Origin: JAFGDI01 sp963662515
GTDB lineage: Bacteria > Planctomycetota > Phycisphaerae > Sedimentisphaerales > SM23-30
Assembly (NCBI GenBank): GCA_963662515.1
Contig: OY759675.1
Coordinates: forward strand, 2,852,001 to 2,916,000
Direction: 5' to 3'
Length of the DNA: 64,000 nt
The first letter of the stretch is position 1; the number at the start of each line of letters is the position of its first letter. A program made the position numbers and the translations under genes. Under the pieces are notes generated by a model that made no database searches, was not told the origin of the DNA, and saw nothing but the letters and a program-made list of their open reading frames with translations. This document shows, in pieces, positions 29,181 to 38,072 of the stretch.

Positions 29181-29318
29181 CAGACCCACCTTCAGTGTAT
29201 GCGCGGAGATAGAGCGATACTCTGTGCAGTTCACACAGAGATCCCTCGATCTTTCGCTTATGATTAGGTCTGAAGCTGGCCCTGGCAACAGTCAGGGCGA
29301 CCATTGCTAAAGGAAGGC
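29181..29318 (-). ncRNA. Candidate structured RNA between rpsU and hppA
   Basis: The 385-bp gap downstream of rpsU holds several stems, written here for the minus strand: GCCCTG-N8-CAGGGC just after the rpsU stop; AGCGA...TCGCT (29213-29258) enclosing CTCTGTG-TGAACTG-CACAGAG; and two overlapping, mutually exclusive long-range options, CAGACC/GGTCTG (29267-72 with 29181-86) and CTTCAG/CTGAAG (29270-75 with 29190-95). The region could be an rpsU 3'-UTR element, an hppA leader, or a free RNA. It does not match 6S, SRP, tmRNA or a riboswitch class that I can recognise. Confidence 0.3.
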
Positions 29319-29495
29319 TTAGCGAGAAACCGGACGACGACCGCCCTTGCTGCGACGACGATTTCTCTCAGAAGGCTTTTCATAAAAACTGCGTTTCTTT
29401 ATGTCTTTTATCTGACCTTCTTTTTCGCAAATCTTTTTGAATCTCTTCATCATCTGCTGAACAGACTCGCCATTACGCGCCTTAACCTTTATCAT
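29319..29495 (-). CDS. rpsU: 30S ribosomal protein S21
   Basis: 58 aa; a short gene. Starts ATG at 29495 with CAGGAG 8 bases upstream. Sequence signatures: I-K-V-K-A-R-N-G-E-S near the start, F-K-K-I-C-E-K-E-G in the middle, R-S-F-Y-E-K-P-S-E-R and a basic tail R-N-R-R-R-S-K-G-G-R-R, typical of bS21. It binds the 30S platform near the anti-Shine-Dalgarno. Stands alone between two minus-strand genes. The 200 bp upstream hold no other gene. Confidence 0.95.
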   Translation of the reverse strand: MIKVKARNGESVQQMMKRFKKICEKEGQIKDIKKRSFYEKPSERNRRRSKGGRRPVSR

Positions 29496-29695
29496 TCCAA
29501 TTATACTCCTGTAACTAATTTTGTATCTCTACGCATTACACAATACGCATAAACTTGCAATTCAAGTCCAGCCAGTATATTGGAAATAATGATAATAGCA
29601 AGAAAAATAATTACAGAAAATAACAGATATTTGCGTAATTATCATTATTCATAACAAGTTAAGGCAATCAGCCACCTACTCTCTCAGACAAAGGC

Positions 29696-30208
29696 TCAAT
29701 TGCCCTGTTTGATCTGGTCAATAAATTGCCCAACAGGCATATACCCGGCAAAACTGTTGAGTACCTTACCATCTGGGCCAGTGACTACATAAGATGGATA
29801 ACCATTTACGCCGTATTGTCTTACAGCATCTTTTGCCACATCACCATCGAGCATGACCAACACCAGGTTATCGGACGCATATTTCTGGAATTGGGCCGTT
29901 GAATATACTTCATTTTTCATCTTGGTGCAGTAAACACACCAGGAAGTATGAAACGCAATCAGTATATTTTTATTATCTGCAGCAGCTATTTGCTGAGCAG
30001 CCACTATATCATCAGACCAATCATCCGGAAGAGTCACCGGCTTAGTGCTCTTAATGTAATATATTGCTATTATTGCAATTAAGATTATCCAGAAAAATTT
30101 ACCAAGCCCCCCTGCCCTCTTACAGCAACAACTAGAGCCAGGCTGAGATGAACAACTCTGAGGTTCATTAGCTTTGATATTTTCTGAGTTTTTTTCATCA
30201 GATGACAT
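29696..30208 (-). CDS. Membrane-anchored thioredoxin-fold protein with cytoplasmic Cys cluster
   Basis: 170 aa. A polar N-terminus with a Cys cluster (C19, C27-C28-C29 followed by K-R) precedes one membrane segment (about 37-52). The rest is a thioredoxin fold: F-H-T-S-W-C-V-Y-C (CxxC at 91-94) and cis-Pro loop G-V-N-G-Y-P-S-Y-V. By the positive-inside rule the Cys cluster faces the cytoplasm and the thioredoxin domain the periplasm. Likely a thiol:disulfide reductase (DsbD C-terminal/thioredoxin_7 type). The Cys cluster could bind a metal or relay electrons; that is speculation. CTCC/GGAG-type site upstream (AAGGAG). Confidence 0.85.
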   Translation of the reverse strand: MSSDEKNSENIKANEPQSCSSQPGSSCCCKRAGGLGKFFWIILIAIIAIYYIKSTKPVTLPDDWSDDIVAAQQIAAADNKNILIAFHTSWCVYCTKMKNEVYSTAQFQKYASDNLVLVMLDGDVAKDAVRQYGVNGYPSYVVTGPDGKVLNSFAGYMPVGQFIDQIKQGN

Positions 30209-30448
30209 AACTATCTCCTTATAAACGGATTATAAAAATACTGAATAAAACACATTTCAGTTAAATGATTATTCGGTCGATAACTAGAAAAGTCAATTTT
30301 ACGATAAATCAGAGTGAAAACTCTGTAAATAATTATCTGGAACTGACTGTCCAACAAGATATAATAGAAAATGGTTCTGGTAGATTACAAATTCGCATAA
30401 TTGTAAGGCAATATTAAAGATGCGAGTTAATACATTAAGGAGCAATAA

Positions 30449-31204
30449 ATGAAAAATGTTTTATCTATGGTTGTAATAATGGGTACACTGGCAGTGTTAC
30501 TAACAGGTTGCGGGCCTGCCAAAAATGACATAGAGGCTTTTCTCAAACCTTATGAAGTAAATACCACAGTGGAAAGCTATGTCCTGCAACCGCCGGACAC
30601 TATTACTGTGGTTTGCAGTGAAATAGAGCAGATAAATGGTGTTACCCAGACTATCAGGGCTGATGGCAAGGTATCATTTGAAGATCTGGGCGAAATGACC
30701 GCAGCAGGCAAAACTCCTGCAGAGCTTGCCTCAGAAATAACAGAAAAACTCAGATCATTGTATGCTCTTGATGGTGATTATCCTCTGGATGTGCAGATCA
30801 GCAAGCCAGCGAGTAAGGTTTACTATGTATTTGGCGAAGTGGGCCGCCCAGGAGCGATGCAGTTCAACGGCAGAGTTACAGTACTCAATGCTCTGGCCCT
30901 TACCGACCCGCAGATAACTGCCTGGAGATCTGAGATAACTATAGTCAGGCCCGACGGCAAACCAGAGTTTAACGATAAAGGCAAGCCGGTGTTCAAAGCC
31001 AGAAAGATGCTCAAGATCAATTTGAACGATATGGTGGCCAAGGGTGACACAAGTGAGAATGTTCTACTTCAGGAAAACGACATAGTCTGGGTTCCACCAA
31101 CACCACTGGCAGCTATAGCCAATGTTCTGGCTGAATTTGTCAGACCTATCGGCCTGGCCTTGCAGCCAATGGCCTCTTATTCTCAGATACAGAGGTATGA
31201 ATAA
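30449..31204 (+). CDS. Polysaccharide export lipoprotein (Wza-like, poly_export/SLBB)
   Basis: 251 aa. Lipoprotein signal with lipobox L-L-T-G-C (C21). The poly_export domain follows: VLQPPDTITVVCSE, T-I-R-A-D-G-K-V-S-F-E-D-L-G and A-G-K-T-P-A-E-L. An SLBB-like domain reads YYVFGEVGRPGAMQFNGRVT, and the end has LLQENDIVWVPPTPLA. It lacks the long C-terminal helix of Wza. No other capsule genes are adjacent. It probably forms part of an outer-membrane exit for an extracellular polysaccharide, partners elsewhere. Confidence 0.88.
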   Translation: MKNVLSMVVIMGTLAVLLTGCGPAKNDIEAFLKPYEVNTTVESYVLQPPDTITVVCSEIEQINGVTQTIRADGKVSFEDLGEMTAAGKTPAELASEITEKLRSLYALDGDYPLDVQISKPASKVYYVFGEVGRPGAMQFNGRVTVLNALALTDPQITAWRSEITIVRPDGKPEFNDKGKPVFKARKMLKINLNDMVAKGDTSENVLLQENDIVWVPPTPLAAIANVLAEFVRPIGLALQPMASYSQIQRYE

Positions 31205-31261
31205 TTACCATAACTTGTAAGACTGTCTTGTTTGAGTAATTACAGGTATTGGATATAGGCG

Positions 31262-32083
31262 ATGCATTATTCTGATAATTTTAAGAGAGTACATTTCGGC
31301 AATACACTGCTCTTTGTGCTGTGTATTGCCGGAATTGCAGTCCAGTCATTGCGTCAGGCAGGACTGGACTGGTGGCTTATTTTTTCAATTTCTGGCTATT
31401 CAGCGGTGACGATCCTCTTTTTTTTGAGTGTATATGTCTTTGCCATTTTCAGAGGTATGAATCGTCATTCAGAACCTGATATTGAACACCCTGTTACCAG
31501 TCTCAAGTTATACAAGGTCATATATAGCTGTACCCCCTTACTGGGCTTTATCACTGGCATATTAGCACAAATTGGCCTGAACACAGAGCCCACCTGGCGT
31601 AACTGGATGCTTAATGGCGAACTGGGTTCATTCTGGATAACTGTCTTTATCTGGGTTTTTCTGGACCCGGCGATAACAATGCTGGAAGGGTATAGTCCTG
31701 ACGCTGCCAAAAGCAGGCATAAAAGGCAAGAACAAGCCAGATTTGAGCGAGAGCAAATAGTTCGAAAACGAACTGAATTACTGGCCGAATTATCACAGAA
31801 AGAAAAAAGTGAGACACTTGAGCAAAAAAAGGCACTGGACGGCCCAGCTGATGAGCTTTCTGACCTTATTTTGAGCGGCCTTCGCGGCACGGCAGGAGCC
31901 AATCACCCGGCAGTAATCGACCTTGGCGTGAAAGCCTGGCAAATCGGCGGCATTAAATGCATGAAATTGCTCAGAGAAATGGCCTGGGAAAAATGTCAGA
32001 ATAAAGGCCTGAGGCCCGGCATAGTAGATGAGATCGATTATTGGTGGGACGGAATAGGCGACTGGCGATCAAAAAGCCTCTGA
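31262..32083 (+). CDS. Four-TM membrane protein with cytoplasmic coiled coil
   Basis: 273 aa, family not recognised. Four hydrophobic segments at about 13-28, 38-60, 80-103 and 119-138 are followed by a charged coiled coil (about 150-195, rich in Arg, Gln, Glu, Lys) and a C-terminal domain of about 70 aa ending in W-W-D-G-I-G-D-W. It follows the Wza-like gene by 57 bp on the same strand and may be cotranscribed. The architecture suits a scaffold or signalling adaptor at the inner membrane. Function unknown. Confidence 0.65.
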   Translation: MHYSDNFKRVHFGNTLLFVLCIAGIAVQSLRQAGLDWWLIFSISGYSAVTILFFLSVYVFAIFRGMNRHSEPDIEHPVTSLKLYKVIYSCTPLLGFITGILAQIGLNTEPTWRNWMLNGELGSFWITVFIWVFLDPAITMLEGYSPDAAKSRHKRQEQARFEREQIVRKRTELLAELSQKEKSETLEQKKALDGPADELSDLILSGLRGTAGANHPAVIDLGVKAWQIGGIKCMKLLREMAWEKCQNKGLRPGIVDEIDYWWDGIGDWRSKSL

Positions 32084-32389
32084 TCTTTGCTCTTTTCTTT
32101 AACTACAAATACCGCAAACAATCTTTTTTTTACAGTTGTAGCTCAATTATGGCCTGTTATTTCCTCTGGCCCATAGTCCGTATAAAAATACCTCTCTGCA
32201 ATACTTGTTCTTTTCATTTAATCGCCTATCTGCTCCAGTTTTGTATAAAAAATTGCAAAACAATAACTTGCAGCATTACAAGAAATAATAACCATCTTTC
32301 AAATTATATTATCCTAAACTTCCTTTACTGTTTTCCCGAAACATTTCATGTTCGATTGAATAAGTATATTTAAAACAAAGGAAGGTATT
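32084..32389. other. Intergenic region, nothing recognised
   Basis: About 300 bp upstream of the second chemoreceptor, AT-rich, no gene, strong hairpin or repeat seen. The only clear signal is AAAGGAAGG at the 3' end, the ribosome-binding site of the chemoreceptor gene. Confidence 0.6.
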
Positions 32390-33874
32390 ATGAAGTTAGG
32401 ACTTAGACAAAAAATATTGACGATCCCTGCAATTATGGTGGTTCTGATGCTTACCCTGTTTGGTATGGCAGGCTACCTCAATAACCGGATGTTCGATAAC
32501 ATAGTTTACCCAAAATTTGGTGAGAATGTGCTTAATGGCAGTAAATTGGTATTGAAATCCACGGTTGAAGCTGAAGTAATAGCCTTAACAGAAATGCTAA
32601 AAGGTGTCACCGACCCTCTGGAGCAGCGAAAGATAGTTGAATCACAAACAGATCCGATCCGTTTTTTTGAAGACAACAGCGGTTACTTCTTCTCTTACGA
32701 TACAAAAGGCGTAAGAGTTAATGTTCCAACCAATAAGTCACAAAACGGCAGCAATTGCATAGAGCTGAAAGATAAGAAAAACAATTACTTCATTAAGGAT
32801 CTGGTAACAGCCGCTAAAAATGGAGGAAATTTTGTTGAATATTATTTTGACAAACCAGGTAAAGGTGTTCAACCTAAGCTTAGCTATGTTGAAATGATAC
32901 CAGGCACAGACCTTTTTGTCGGCACAGGCGTTTATATCGATAATGTAGAAGAGGAAAAAGCACTGCTTAAAGCTGACATTCAGAGCAAATTGAAAGAATA
33001 TGCAGCATATTCGCTGATACTGTTTGGCATAATAGTAGCCGTAGCCGTAACTTTTTCTGTTATAGCAGCCAACTCAATAGCCAGACCGATAACTCGCGTA
33101 ATAGACTCAGTGCGTGAAGGCGCAGGCCAAGTTGCCAGTGCAGCTAATCAAGTATCAGAGTCAGCCCAGACCCTGGCTCAAGACAGCACCCAACAGGCTG
33201 CCGAACAGGAAGAGGCCAGCAGCAGTCTGGAAGAAATGTCAGCAATGACCAGCAAAACAGCTGATAATGCCCAGGAAGCGACCAGTATATTTGTTGTAGC
33301 CAACGAAATGGTAAAATCAGGCACTGATGCCATGTCCCGTATGAGTACAGCTATAGCTGATATACATAAATCATCTACAGAAACCAGTAAGATAGTCAAG
33401 ACTATTGACGAGATAGCCTTCCAGACCAACTTACTGGCACTTAATGCCGCAGTTGAAGCAGCCCGGGCCGGCGAGGCAGGCAAAGGTTTTGCAGTGGTTG
33501 CCGAAGAAGTAAGAAATCTGGCAATGAGAGCAGCCGAAGCAGCGAGAAATACTACCAGTATGCTGGAAGAATCAGTAAATAATGCCAGCCGGGGTGTGGA
33601 AATAGTATCCGAAGTGGGTAACTTCCTGAGTAAAATATCAGAAGCGGTCGGAAAGACATCGGGCCTGGTAATAGAGATCAATGCCGCCTGTCAGGAACAG
33701 GCCAATGGTATCAAAATGGTCAATAGTGCTATAAATCACATAGACTCTATAACCCAATCAAACGCTTCAACCTCAGAAGAGAGTGCAGCTGCCGCTGAAC
33801 AACTGACCAGCCAGGCCCAGCAGATGAACGAAATAGTAAATGATCTGTCATATCTGGTTGCAGGCAAATCGTGA
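32390..33874 (+). CDS. Methyl-accepting chemotaxis protein with sCache-type sensor (2)
   Basis: 494 aa, with AAGGAAGG upstream. Same layout as the receptor at 24559: TM1 about 8-27, single-Cache domain with NSGYFFSYDTKG and SYVEMIPGTDLFVGTGVYID, TM2 about 205-228, and a signalling domain with tip DEIAFQTNLLALNAAVEAAR. Signalling domains are nearly identical between the two; sensor domains are clearly related but diverged (the Y-H-P motif of the first is V-N-V-P here). This suggests duplication followed by ligand change. No CheR tether. A terminator follows. Confidence 0.93.
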   Translation: MKLGLRQKILTIPAIMVVLMLTLFGMAGYLNNRMFDNIVYPKFGENVLNGSKLVLKSTVEAEVIALTEMLKGVTDPLEQRKIVESQTDPIRFFEDNSGYFFSYDTKGVRVNVPTNKSQNGSNCIELKDKKNNYFIKDLVTAAKNGGNFVEYYFDKPGKGVQPKLSYVEMIPGTDLFVGTGVYIDNVEEEKALLKADIQSKLKEYAAYSLILFGIIVAVAVTFSVIAANSIARPITRVIDSVREGAGQVASAANQVSESAQTLAQDSTQQAAEQEEASSSLEEMSAMTSKTADNAQEATSIFVVANEMVKSGTDAMSRMSTAIADIHKSSTETSKIVKTIDEIAFQTNLLALNAAVEAARAGEAGKGFAVVAEEVRNLAMRAAEAARNTTSMLEESVNNASRGVEIVSEVGNFLSKISEAVGKTSGLVIEINAACQEQANGIKMVNSAINHIDSITQSNASTSEESAAAAEQLTSQAQQMNEIVNDLSYLVAGKS

Positions 33875-33911
33875 ACTAACTTAATCACACATTGTTAATA
33901 CCTCTATGTTT

Positions 33912-33951
33912 ATGACCCGTCGGGTGAAGAAATTATCCCCTGACGGGTCAT
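33912..33951 (+). terminator. Intrinsic terminator after second chemoreceptor
   Basis: ATGACCCGTC ... GACGGGTCAT arms, with further GGG/CCC pairing inside, followed by TATTATTTA. Confidence 0.75.
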
Positions 33952-34093
33952 ATTATTTACTGGACATTGCCCCATAAAAACAATAGAATGTTAGGTCTGG
34001 AAGTTTCTAAATGGAGTTATTCCAAGCACTATAAACCAGACATAACATATTGTTGATTAAAGACATATAAGGAATACTGAAAGGGAATTCTAA

Positions 34094-34888
34094 ATGAACT
34101 CTGACCAAAGACATAAGCTCAATAGTAATGAATTAGAAGGTGTTATCGAAGAAATGCCTGCCATGCTCAGACACCACTGGATCGGCATAGGCGTGGTAGT
34201 TGTATTGGTTATAGTTTCATTGGTATCCTGGACAGGTCTTAAATACACAATAAAGAAAAATACGATCGAAAGCCAGCAGGCCCTGAGCAACATTCTGGCC
34301 AGTCGCAGCAGTTCCCAGGTTGCGGCCCTGAATGGCAGTACAAATTACAATTCAGCGGCAGAAGTTAGCGCTCTGAGCAATTACAGTGAAAAGAATGCTG
34401 GTAAACCTGCTGGCTATAATGCTATGATCCAGCAGGCTACTACTATCCTGAGCGAGTTATATTTCGGCAATGAATACCTGACTGCTGAAAGAAAAGCGGA
34501 AATATGCGGTCAGGCAGCAACCATATACGAAGCAGTAGCCACTAAATACAGCCAGAACTCATCTGCAGTATGCCTGAGCCAGCTTGGTCTGGCTGCTATT
34601 GCCGCTGAACTTGGCCAGTGGGACAAAGCCCAGAGCCTCTACGATGGCATACTGGCAAATAAAGAGGCGTTGGCAAGTACTGCATTTCCGGCAATGGCCC
34701 AAACCGGACTGGCCAAACTGGCAGAACTCAAGAAATTAGAAGTGATCGAGTTTGCACCAGCTCCTAAGCCAGAACCCAGCCAGGACACTATTGCACCGGT
34801 AACTGAAGAGGCTGGTATTGCAAGTGAACCGTCAGCAGAAAATGTTGAGCAAGTCGCTGAGCCTACCGCTGAAACCGTAACTGAGTAA
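34094..34888 (+). CDS. Single-pass TPR-like protein (YfgM-like layout)
   Basis: 264 aa. Cytoplasmic N-terminus with N-E-L-E-G-V-I-E-E-M-P-A-M, a membrane segment at about 30-50, and a periplasmic helical domain to about 215. That domain has TPR-like pairs (for example A-T-I-Y-E-A-V-A-T-K-Y and LGQWDKAQSLYDGIL). The tail is Glu/Pro/Ala-rich and disordered. Resembles the ancillary SecYEG/envelope chaperone YfgM only in layout. AAAGGGA precedes the start. A terminator follows. Confidence 0.6.
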   Translation: MNSDQRHKLNSNELEGVIEEMPAMLRHHWIGIGVVVVLVIVSLVSWTGLKYTIKKNTIESQQALSNILASRSSSQVAALNGSTNYNSAAEVSALSNYSEKNAGKPAGYNAMIQQATTILSELYFGNEYLTAERKAEICGQAATIYEAVATKYSQNSSAVCLSQLGLAAIAAELGQWDKAQSLYDGILANKEALASTAFPAMAQTGLAKLAELKKLEVIEFAPAPKPEPSQDTIAPVTEEAGIASEPSAENVEQVAEPTAETVTE

Positions 34889-34918
34889 AAGAACATAGTT
34901 TTTTTATCGACAAAATAC

Positions 34919-34956
34919 AAAGTGAGCAGACTGGGAATTCGCCGGTTGCTCACTTT
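34919..34956 (+). terminator. Intrinsic terminator after TPR gene
   Basis: AAAGTGAGCA / TGCTCACTTT arms with an 18-base loop, followed by CTTGTTTATT; it sits between the TPR gene and the pseudouridine synthase gene. Confidence 0.75.
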
Positions 34957-35034
34957 CTTGTTTATTAATAGAGCGAATGCCCGCTTATAAACACCCTTTT
35001 GCAATACCGAACTATTGAGAGTAGTAAGTAATAT

Positions 35035-36183
35035 ATGACCAAAGTCAGAAACGAAGAAGAATATCAGGACGAAACACCAATAGAAGCTCCAGTCGTTGTT
35101 AATAGCGAAAATGACGGAGAACCTGAAGGCGAAGAGATGACCGACGAAGATGGCGCCCGTCATGTCATACTGAATATTCGCAAAACCCTGGCTAACCGCC
35201 GGATCGATAGCTATCTGGCCCACCGCTTCCCCGACTTCTCTCGTAATATTATCCAGAATCTGGTAAAAGAGGGGGCTGTTACGGTAAATGGAAAAAAGAC
35301 CAAAAACAGCTATAAATTGGTAGCAGAAGATGTGATAGATATAACACTGCCGCCACCACCAAATAATGAACTGCCCGGCGAAGAGATACCTCTGGATATA
35401 CTATATGAAGATGACCACATCATCATGCTGAATAAGCAGGCAGACCTTATAGTACACCCTTCACGCGGGCACAAAAGCGGCACCCTGGTTAATGGCCTGA
35501 TCTACTATAGCAATTCGCTTTCGCAGGTTAATGGCGATTTCCGCCCGGGTATTGTCCATCGTCTGGACCGCAATACCACCGGCATAATAACCATAGCCAA
35601 GACCGACACTGCCCATTGGCGTATTGCGCACCAATTTGAACACAGATTGACTAAAAAAGCTTATGTCGCAGTGGTTCAGGGTAATATAGAGCTTGATGCC
35701 GATGTTATTGATAAGCCGATGGATCGTCACCCCAAGGTCAGAGAGAAATTTGCAGTCTGTACAGAAACCGGCAAGCCGGCGGTTACTACTTATCAGGTGC
35801 TCAGACGCTATCAGGGCTATACCCTGCTCAAGCTTATGCCAAAAACAGGCAGGACACATCAGTTGCGTGTTCATTGCAGTTACATTAAACACCCGATAGT
35901 TGCCGATGATGTCTATGGCGGCAAGCCGGTAACCTTAGAGCAGATCGTAGGCTATAAGCCCATGCCGGTCGAAGGTGAGCCAGGTTATGGCATGCTGCCA
36001 ACGGACCCGATAATAACCCGTCAGGCACTGCATGCCATGGAACTGACATTTCGCCACCCGGCGACCGGTGAATCTGTAACCTTTACCGCACCACTCAAGC
36101 CAGATATGCAGCTGTTGATCGATCTGTTAGAAAAATATCGTCCGCTGGAAAAAAAATCTGTCTTGAAAAAGCCCGCCTTTTAA
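35035..36183 (+). CDS. RluA/RluD-family 23S rRNA pseudouridine synthase
   Basis: 382 aa. An acidic N-terminal extension of about 45 residues is followed by an S4 RNA-binding domain (about 54-105, R-I-D-S-Y-L-A ... V-T-V-N-G-K-K). The catalytic domain contains GIVHRLDRNTTGI with catalytic D178 in HRLDRNTTG, and the later motif M-P-K-T-G-R-T-H-Q-L-R-V-H. RluA, RluC and RluD share these motifs; the S4 domain fits RluC or RluD, and RluD is the more common single copy. The DUF4159 gene begins 14 bp after the stop. Confidence 0.93.
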   Translation: MTKVRNEEEYQDETPIEAPVVVNSENDGEPEGEEMTDEDGARHVILNIRKTLANRRIDSYLAHRFPDFSRNIIQNLVKEGAVTVNGKKTKNSYKLVAEDVIDITLPPPPNNELPGEEIPLDILYEDDHIIMLNKQADLIVHPSRGHKSGTLVNGLIYYSNSLSQVNGDFRPGIVHRLDRNTTGIITIAKTDTAHWRIAHQFEHRLTKKAYVAVVQGNIELDADVIDKPMDRHPKVREKFAVCTETGKPAVTTYQVLRRYQGYTLLKLMPKTGRTHQLRVHCSYIKHPIVADDVYGGKPVTLEQIVGYKPMPVEGEPGYGMLPTDPIITRQALHAMELTFRHPATGESVTFTAPLKPDMQLLIDLLEKYRPLEKKSVLKKPAF

Positions 36184-36197
36184 GCGAAAATGTCTGC

Positions 36198-37721
36198 ATG
36201 AAGTTCTTACCAAACATCCTGGTGGCCCTGCTGGCTCTGACCTGGACAGCAACAGAACTTTTTGCCGCCAGTGAAGATGACTGGTTCAAGTATCTCGGTG
36301 ATAATAAGCCATTTAATGCTCCGGCTAAAAACATCAGTTCGGCAGAGGCATTGCCGCCACTACCCTTGCCGGCAACCCCTCTGAGACGCACAGAACGAAA
36401 GAAACCACCTCAGCCAGATTACCTGTTGGGAAAAGTCATCTGGGGCCAGTCCGCTACATTTGAAGATGCCAATGGTCAGCAATTGGATGTTGCAGACTGG
36501 AACCTGTGCCCGACCGACCTGGACCGCCTTATGGAAAAAACCCGCAAACTGGGGCTGAATTATCACTGGCGTAATATCAATCTGACCAGCTTTGACTTTT
36601 CTCCGGCAACAGTGCCAGCCCTGCTTTTCAGCGGTACCAGGACCGTTCGATTGGGTAACAGCCAGATCGAGCAGTTGCGCAACTATGTGAGTAACGGCGG
36701 CATGATAATCTTTGACTCTATTGCCGGTTCTCCCTATTTCTATGCCTCGGCTTACGCTCTGACAGAAAAGCTATTCCCCGAATGCCGACTGCTCAATATA
36801 CCTGAAGACCACCCTATCTATCATATAATCACTGAGATAAAGTCAGTTAAGATTCCTCTGCACGAGACAATTAAGGATCCGGAATTGGAAGGTATTTACA
36901 TTGGCTCTCGCATCGGCGTTCTATTGAGCAGACATGGTCTGGGCTGCGGCTGGAATGACAATACCGCCCCGCTGATGCAATTACCCGGCAGCAGTTATTA
37001 TGAGACCAGTTCGGCCAACGAACTAGGCCTGAACATAGTCGCTTATGTGGCTGGTTATGCTCAGGCCGGCTTTATTGAAGGCCAGCCGGAGATGTTCTCA
37101 CTGGCAGATAAGCAAACACCAACAGATGAGCTGCTCTTTACCCAGATCAAGCATAATGGCTCCTGGAATGTACACCCCAATGCTGCCACTGCCCTGCTGA
37201 TGAAAATCAGAAAATACACCTCGATCAAAGTCAATCTGCAAAGGCGGGCTGTCTCTCTGGAAAAAGATCCTGTGAACTTATATCCATTCCTTTTCATCTC
37301 AGGTTTATCTGACCTTAAATTCTCTGATAAAGAAATCGCCGTATTGAGTAACTATCTTCAGGGCGACGGTTTTATACTTATCAATAACGGGATGGGGCTT
37401 AAAGAATTTGACCATGCTGTTAAAAGGGAATTTGCCAGAATAATACCAGCAAGCACATTTAAGAAACTCGAACCCAACCACCAGATATACAACAGTCTTT
37501 ATGGTATTAAAGAGGTTAAATATACTCCTCGGGCCAGAAACCTGGGCGATGCGCCCTGTCTGATGGGTATTTTTATTGGCGGCAAACTCAAGGTGTTATA
37601 TAGCCCGGTTGACCTTGAAGCCGGCTGGCTTGACATACACTATCCCCTGATAATCGGCTATGAAAGATCATCGGCAACTCAGTTAGGCATGAATATAATC
37701 AGCTATATTATGACCAATTAA
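36198..37721 (+). CDS. Secreted protein with two DUF4159 domains
   Basis: 507 aa. Signal peptide 1-25 (cleaved near T-E-L-F-A-A). Two related domains: the first about 105-300 with QLRNYVSNGGMIIFDSIAG and D-H-P-I-Y-H, the second about 355-505 with VLSNYLQGDGFILINNG, N-H-Q-I-Y-N and a closing G-M-N-I-I-S-Y. Both match DUF4159, a family common in Planctomycetes whose fold resembles flavodoxin/glutamine-amidotransferase-like proteins; its function is unknown. The start is 14 bp after the pseudouridine synthase stop, so they may be one transcript. Confidence 0.82.
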   Translation: MKFLPNILVALLALTWTATELFAASEDDWFKYLGDNKPFNAPAKNISSAEALPPLPLPATPLRRTERKKPPQPDYLLGKVIWGQSATFEDANGQQLDVADWNLCPTDLDRLMEKTRKLGLNYHWRNINLTSFDFSPATVPALLFSGTRTVRLGNSQIEQLRNYVSNGGMIIFDSIAGSPYFYASAYALTEKLFPECRLLNIPEDHPIYHIITEIKSVKIPLHETIKDPELEGIYIGSRIGVLLSRHGLGCGWNDNTAPLMQLPGSSYYETSSANELGLNIVAYVAGYAQAGFIEGQPEMFSLADKQTPTDELLFTQIKHNGSWNVHPNAATALLMKIRKYTSIKVNLQRRAVSLEKDPVNLYPFLFISGLSDLKFSDKEIAVLSNYLQGDGFILINNGMGLKEFDHAVKREFARIIPASTFKKLEPNHQIYNSLYGIKEVKYTPRARNLGDAPCLMGIFIGGKLKVLYSPVDLEAGWLDIHYPLIIGYERSSATQLGMNIISYIMTN

Positions 37722-37910
37722 TCCTGTGGACATAGGTGCCAATAACTTAAAACCAAAGAAATTTGCCCGACCAGAAAAAAATATTTCTATACATAGAAAC
37801 ACAGATTAACCACTTAAAAAGCAAATACTTACAACAATACAAACAATATAAAAGTGACACTTTTATAAAGAATTTTGATATTTTTCCCTTCTTTAGTCGA
37901 TAACAGAGTG

Positions 37911-37916
37911 TATAAT
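37911..37916 (+). promoter_or_regulatory. Putative -10 box of the aro leader transcript
   Basis: TATAAT preceded directly by TG, about 57 bp before the leader-peptide ATG. The -35 (TTCTTT area) is weak. It would start a leader RNA of about 290 nt before the DAHP synthase start codon. Confidence 0.45.
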
Positions 37917-37973
37917 GAATTAAGTTAAGTGACATAAGTGAGCATTTTAACAAGATAAGAACAGATAAAATTT

Positions 37974-38072
37974 ATGAAGACTTTTGCGAGCACAACCTAT
38001 TATTCAAACTATATGTGGCGATTTTATTATAGCCATAATATAAGGGATTTTGCTCGTGTTAATGGTGGCTGA
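37974..38072 (+). CDS. Aromatic-rich leader peptide of the DAHP synthase attenuator
   Basis: 32 codons, ATG 37974 to TGA 38070. Nine of 32 residues are aromatic: F4, Y9, Y10, Y13, W15, F17, Y18, Y19 and F26. The run Y-x-M-W-R-F-Y-Y lies in the centre at 38010-38030. A protein this short and biased is not expected by chance just upstream of an aromatic-pathway gene. It fits a sensor peptide: when charged Tyr, Phe or Trp tRNA is scarce, the ribosome stalls at codons 9-19. The ribosome-binding site is weak (AAGATAAG upstream). Confidence 0.8.
   Translation: MKTFASTTYYSNYMWRFYYSHNIRDFARVNGG

Noticed and set aside
29181..29318. 6S RNA, SRP RNA or tmRNA
   Set aside because: No 6S central bubble, no SRP GGAA-tetraloop core and no tmRNA tag frame or acceptor end; only left as unclassified structured element.
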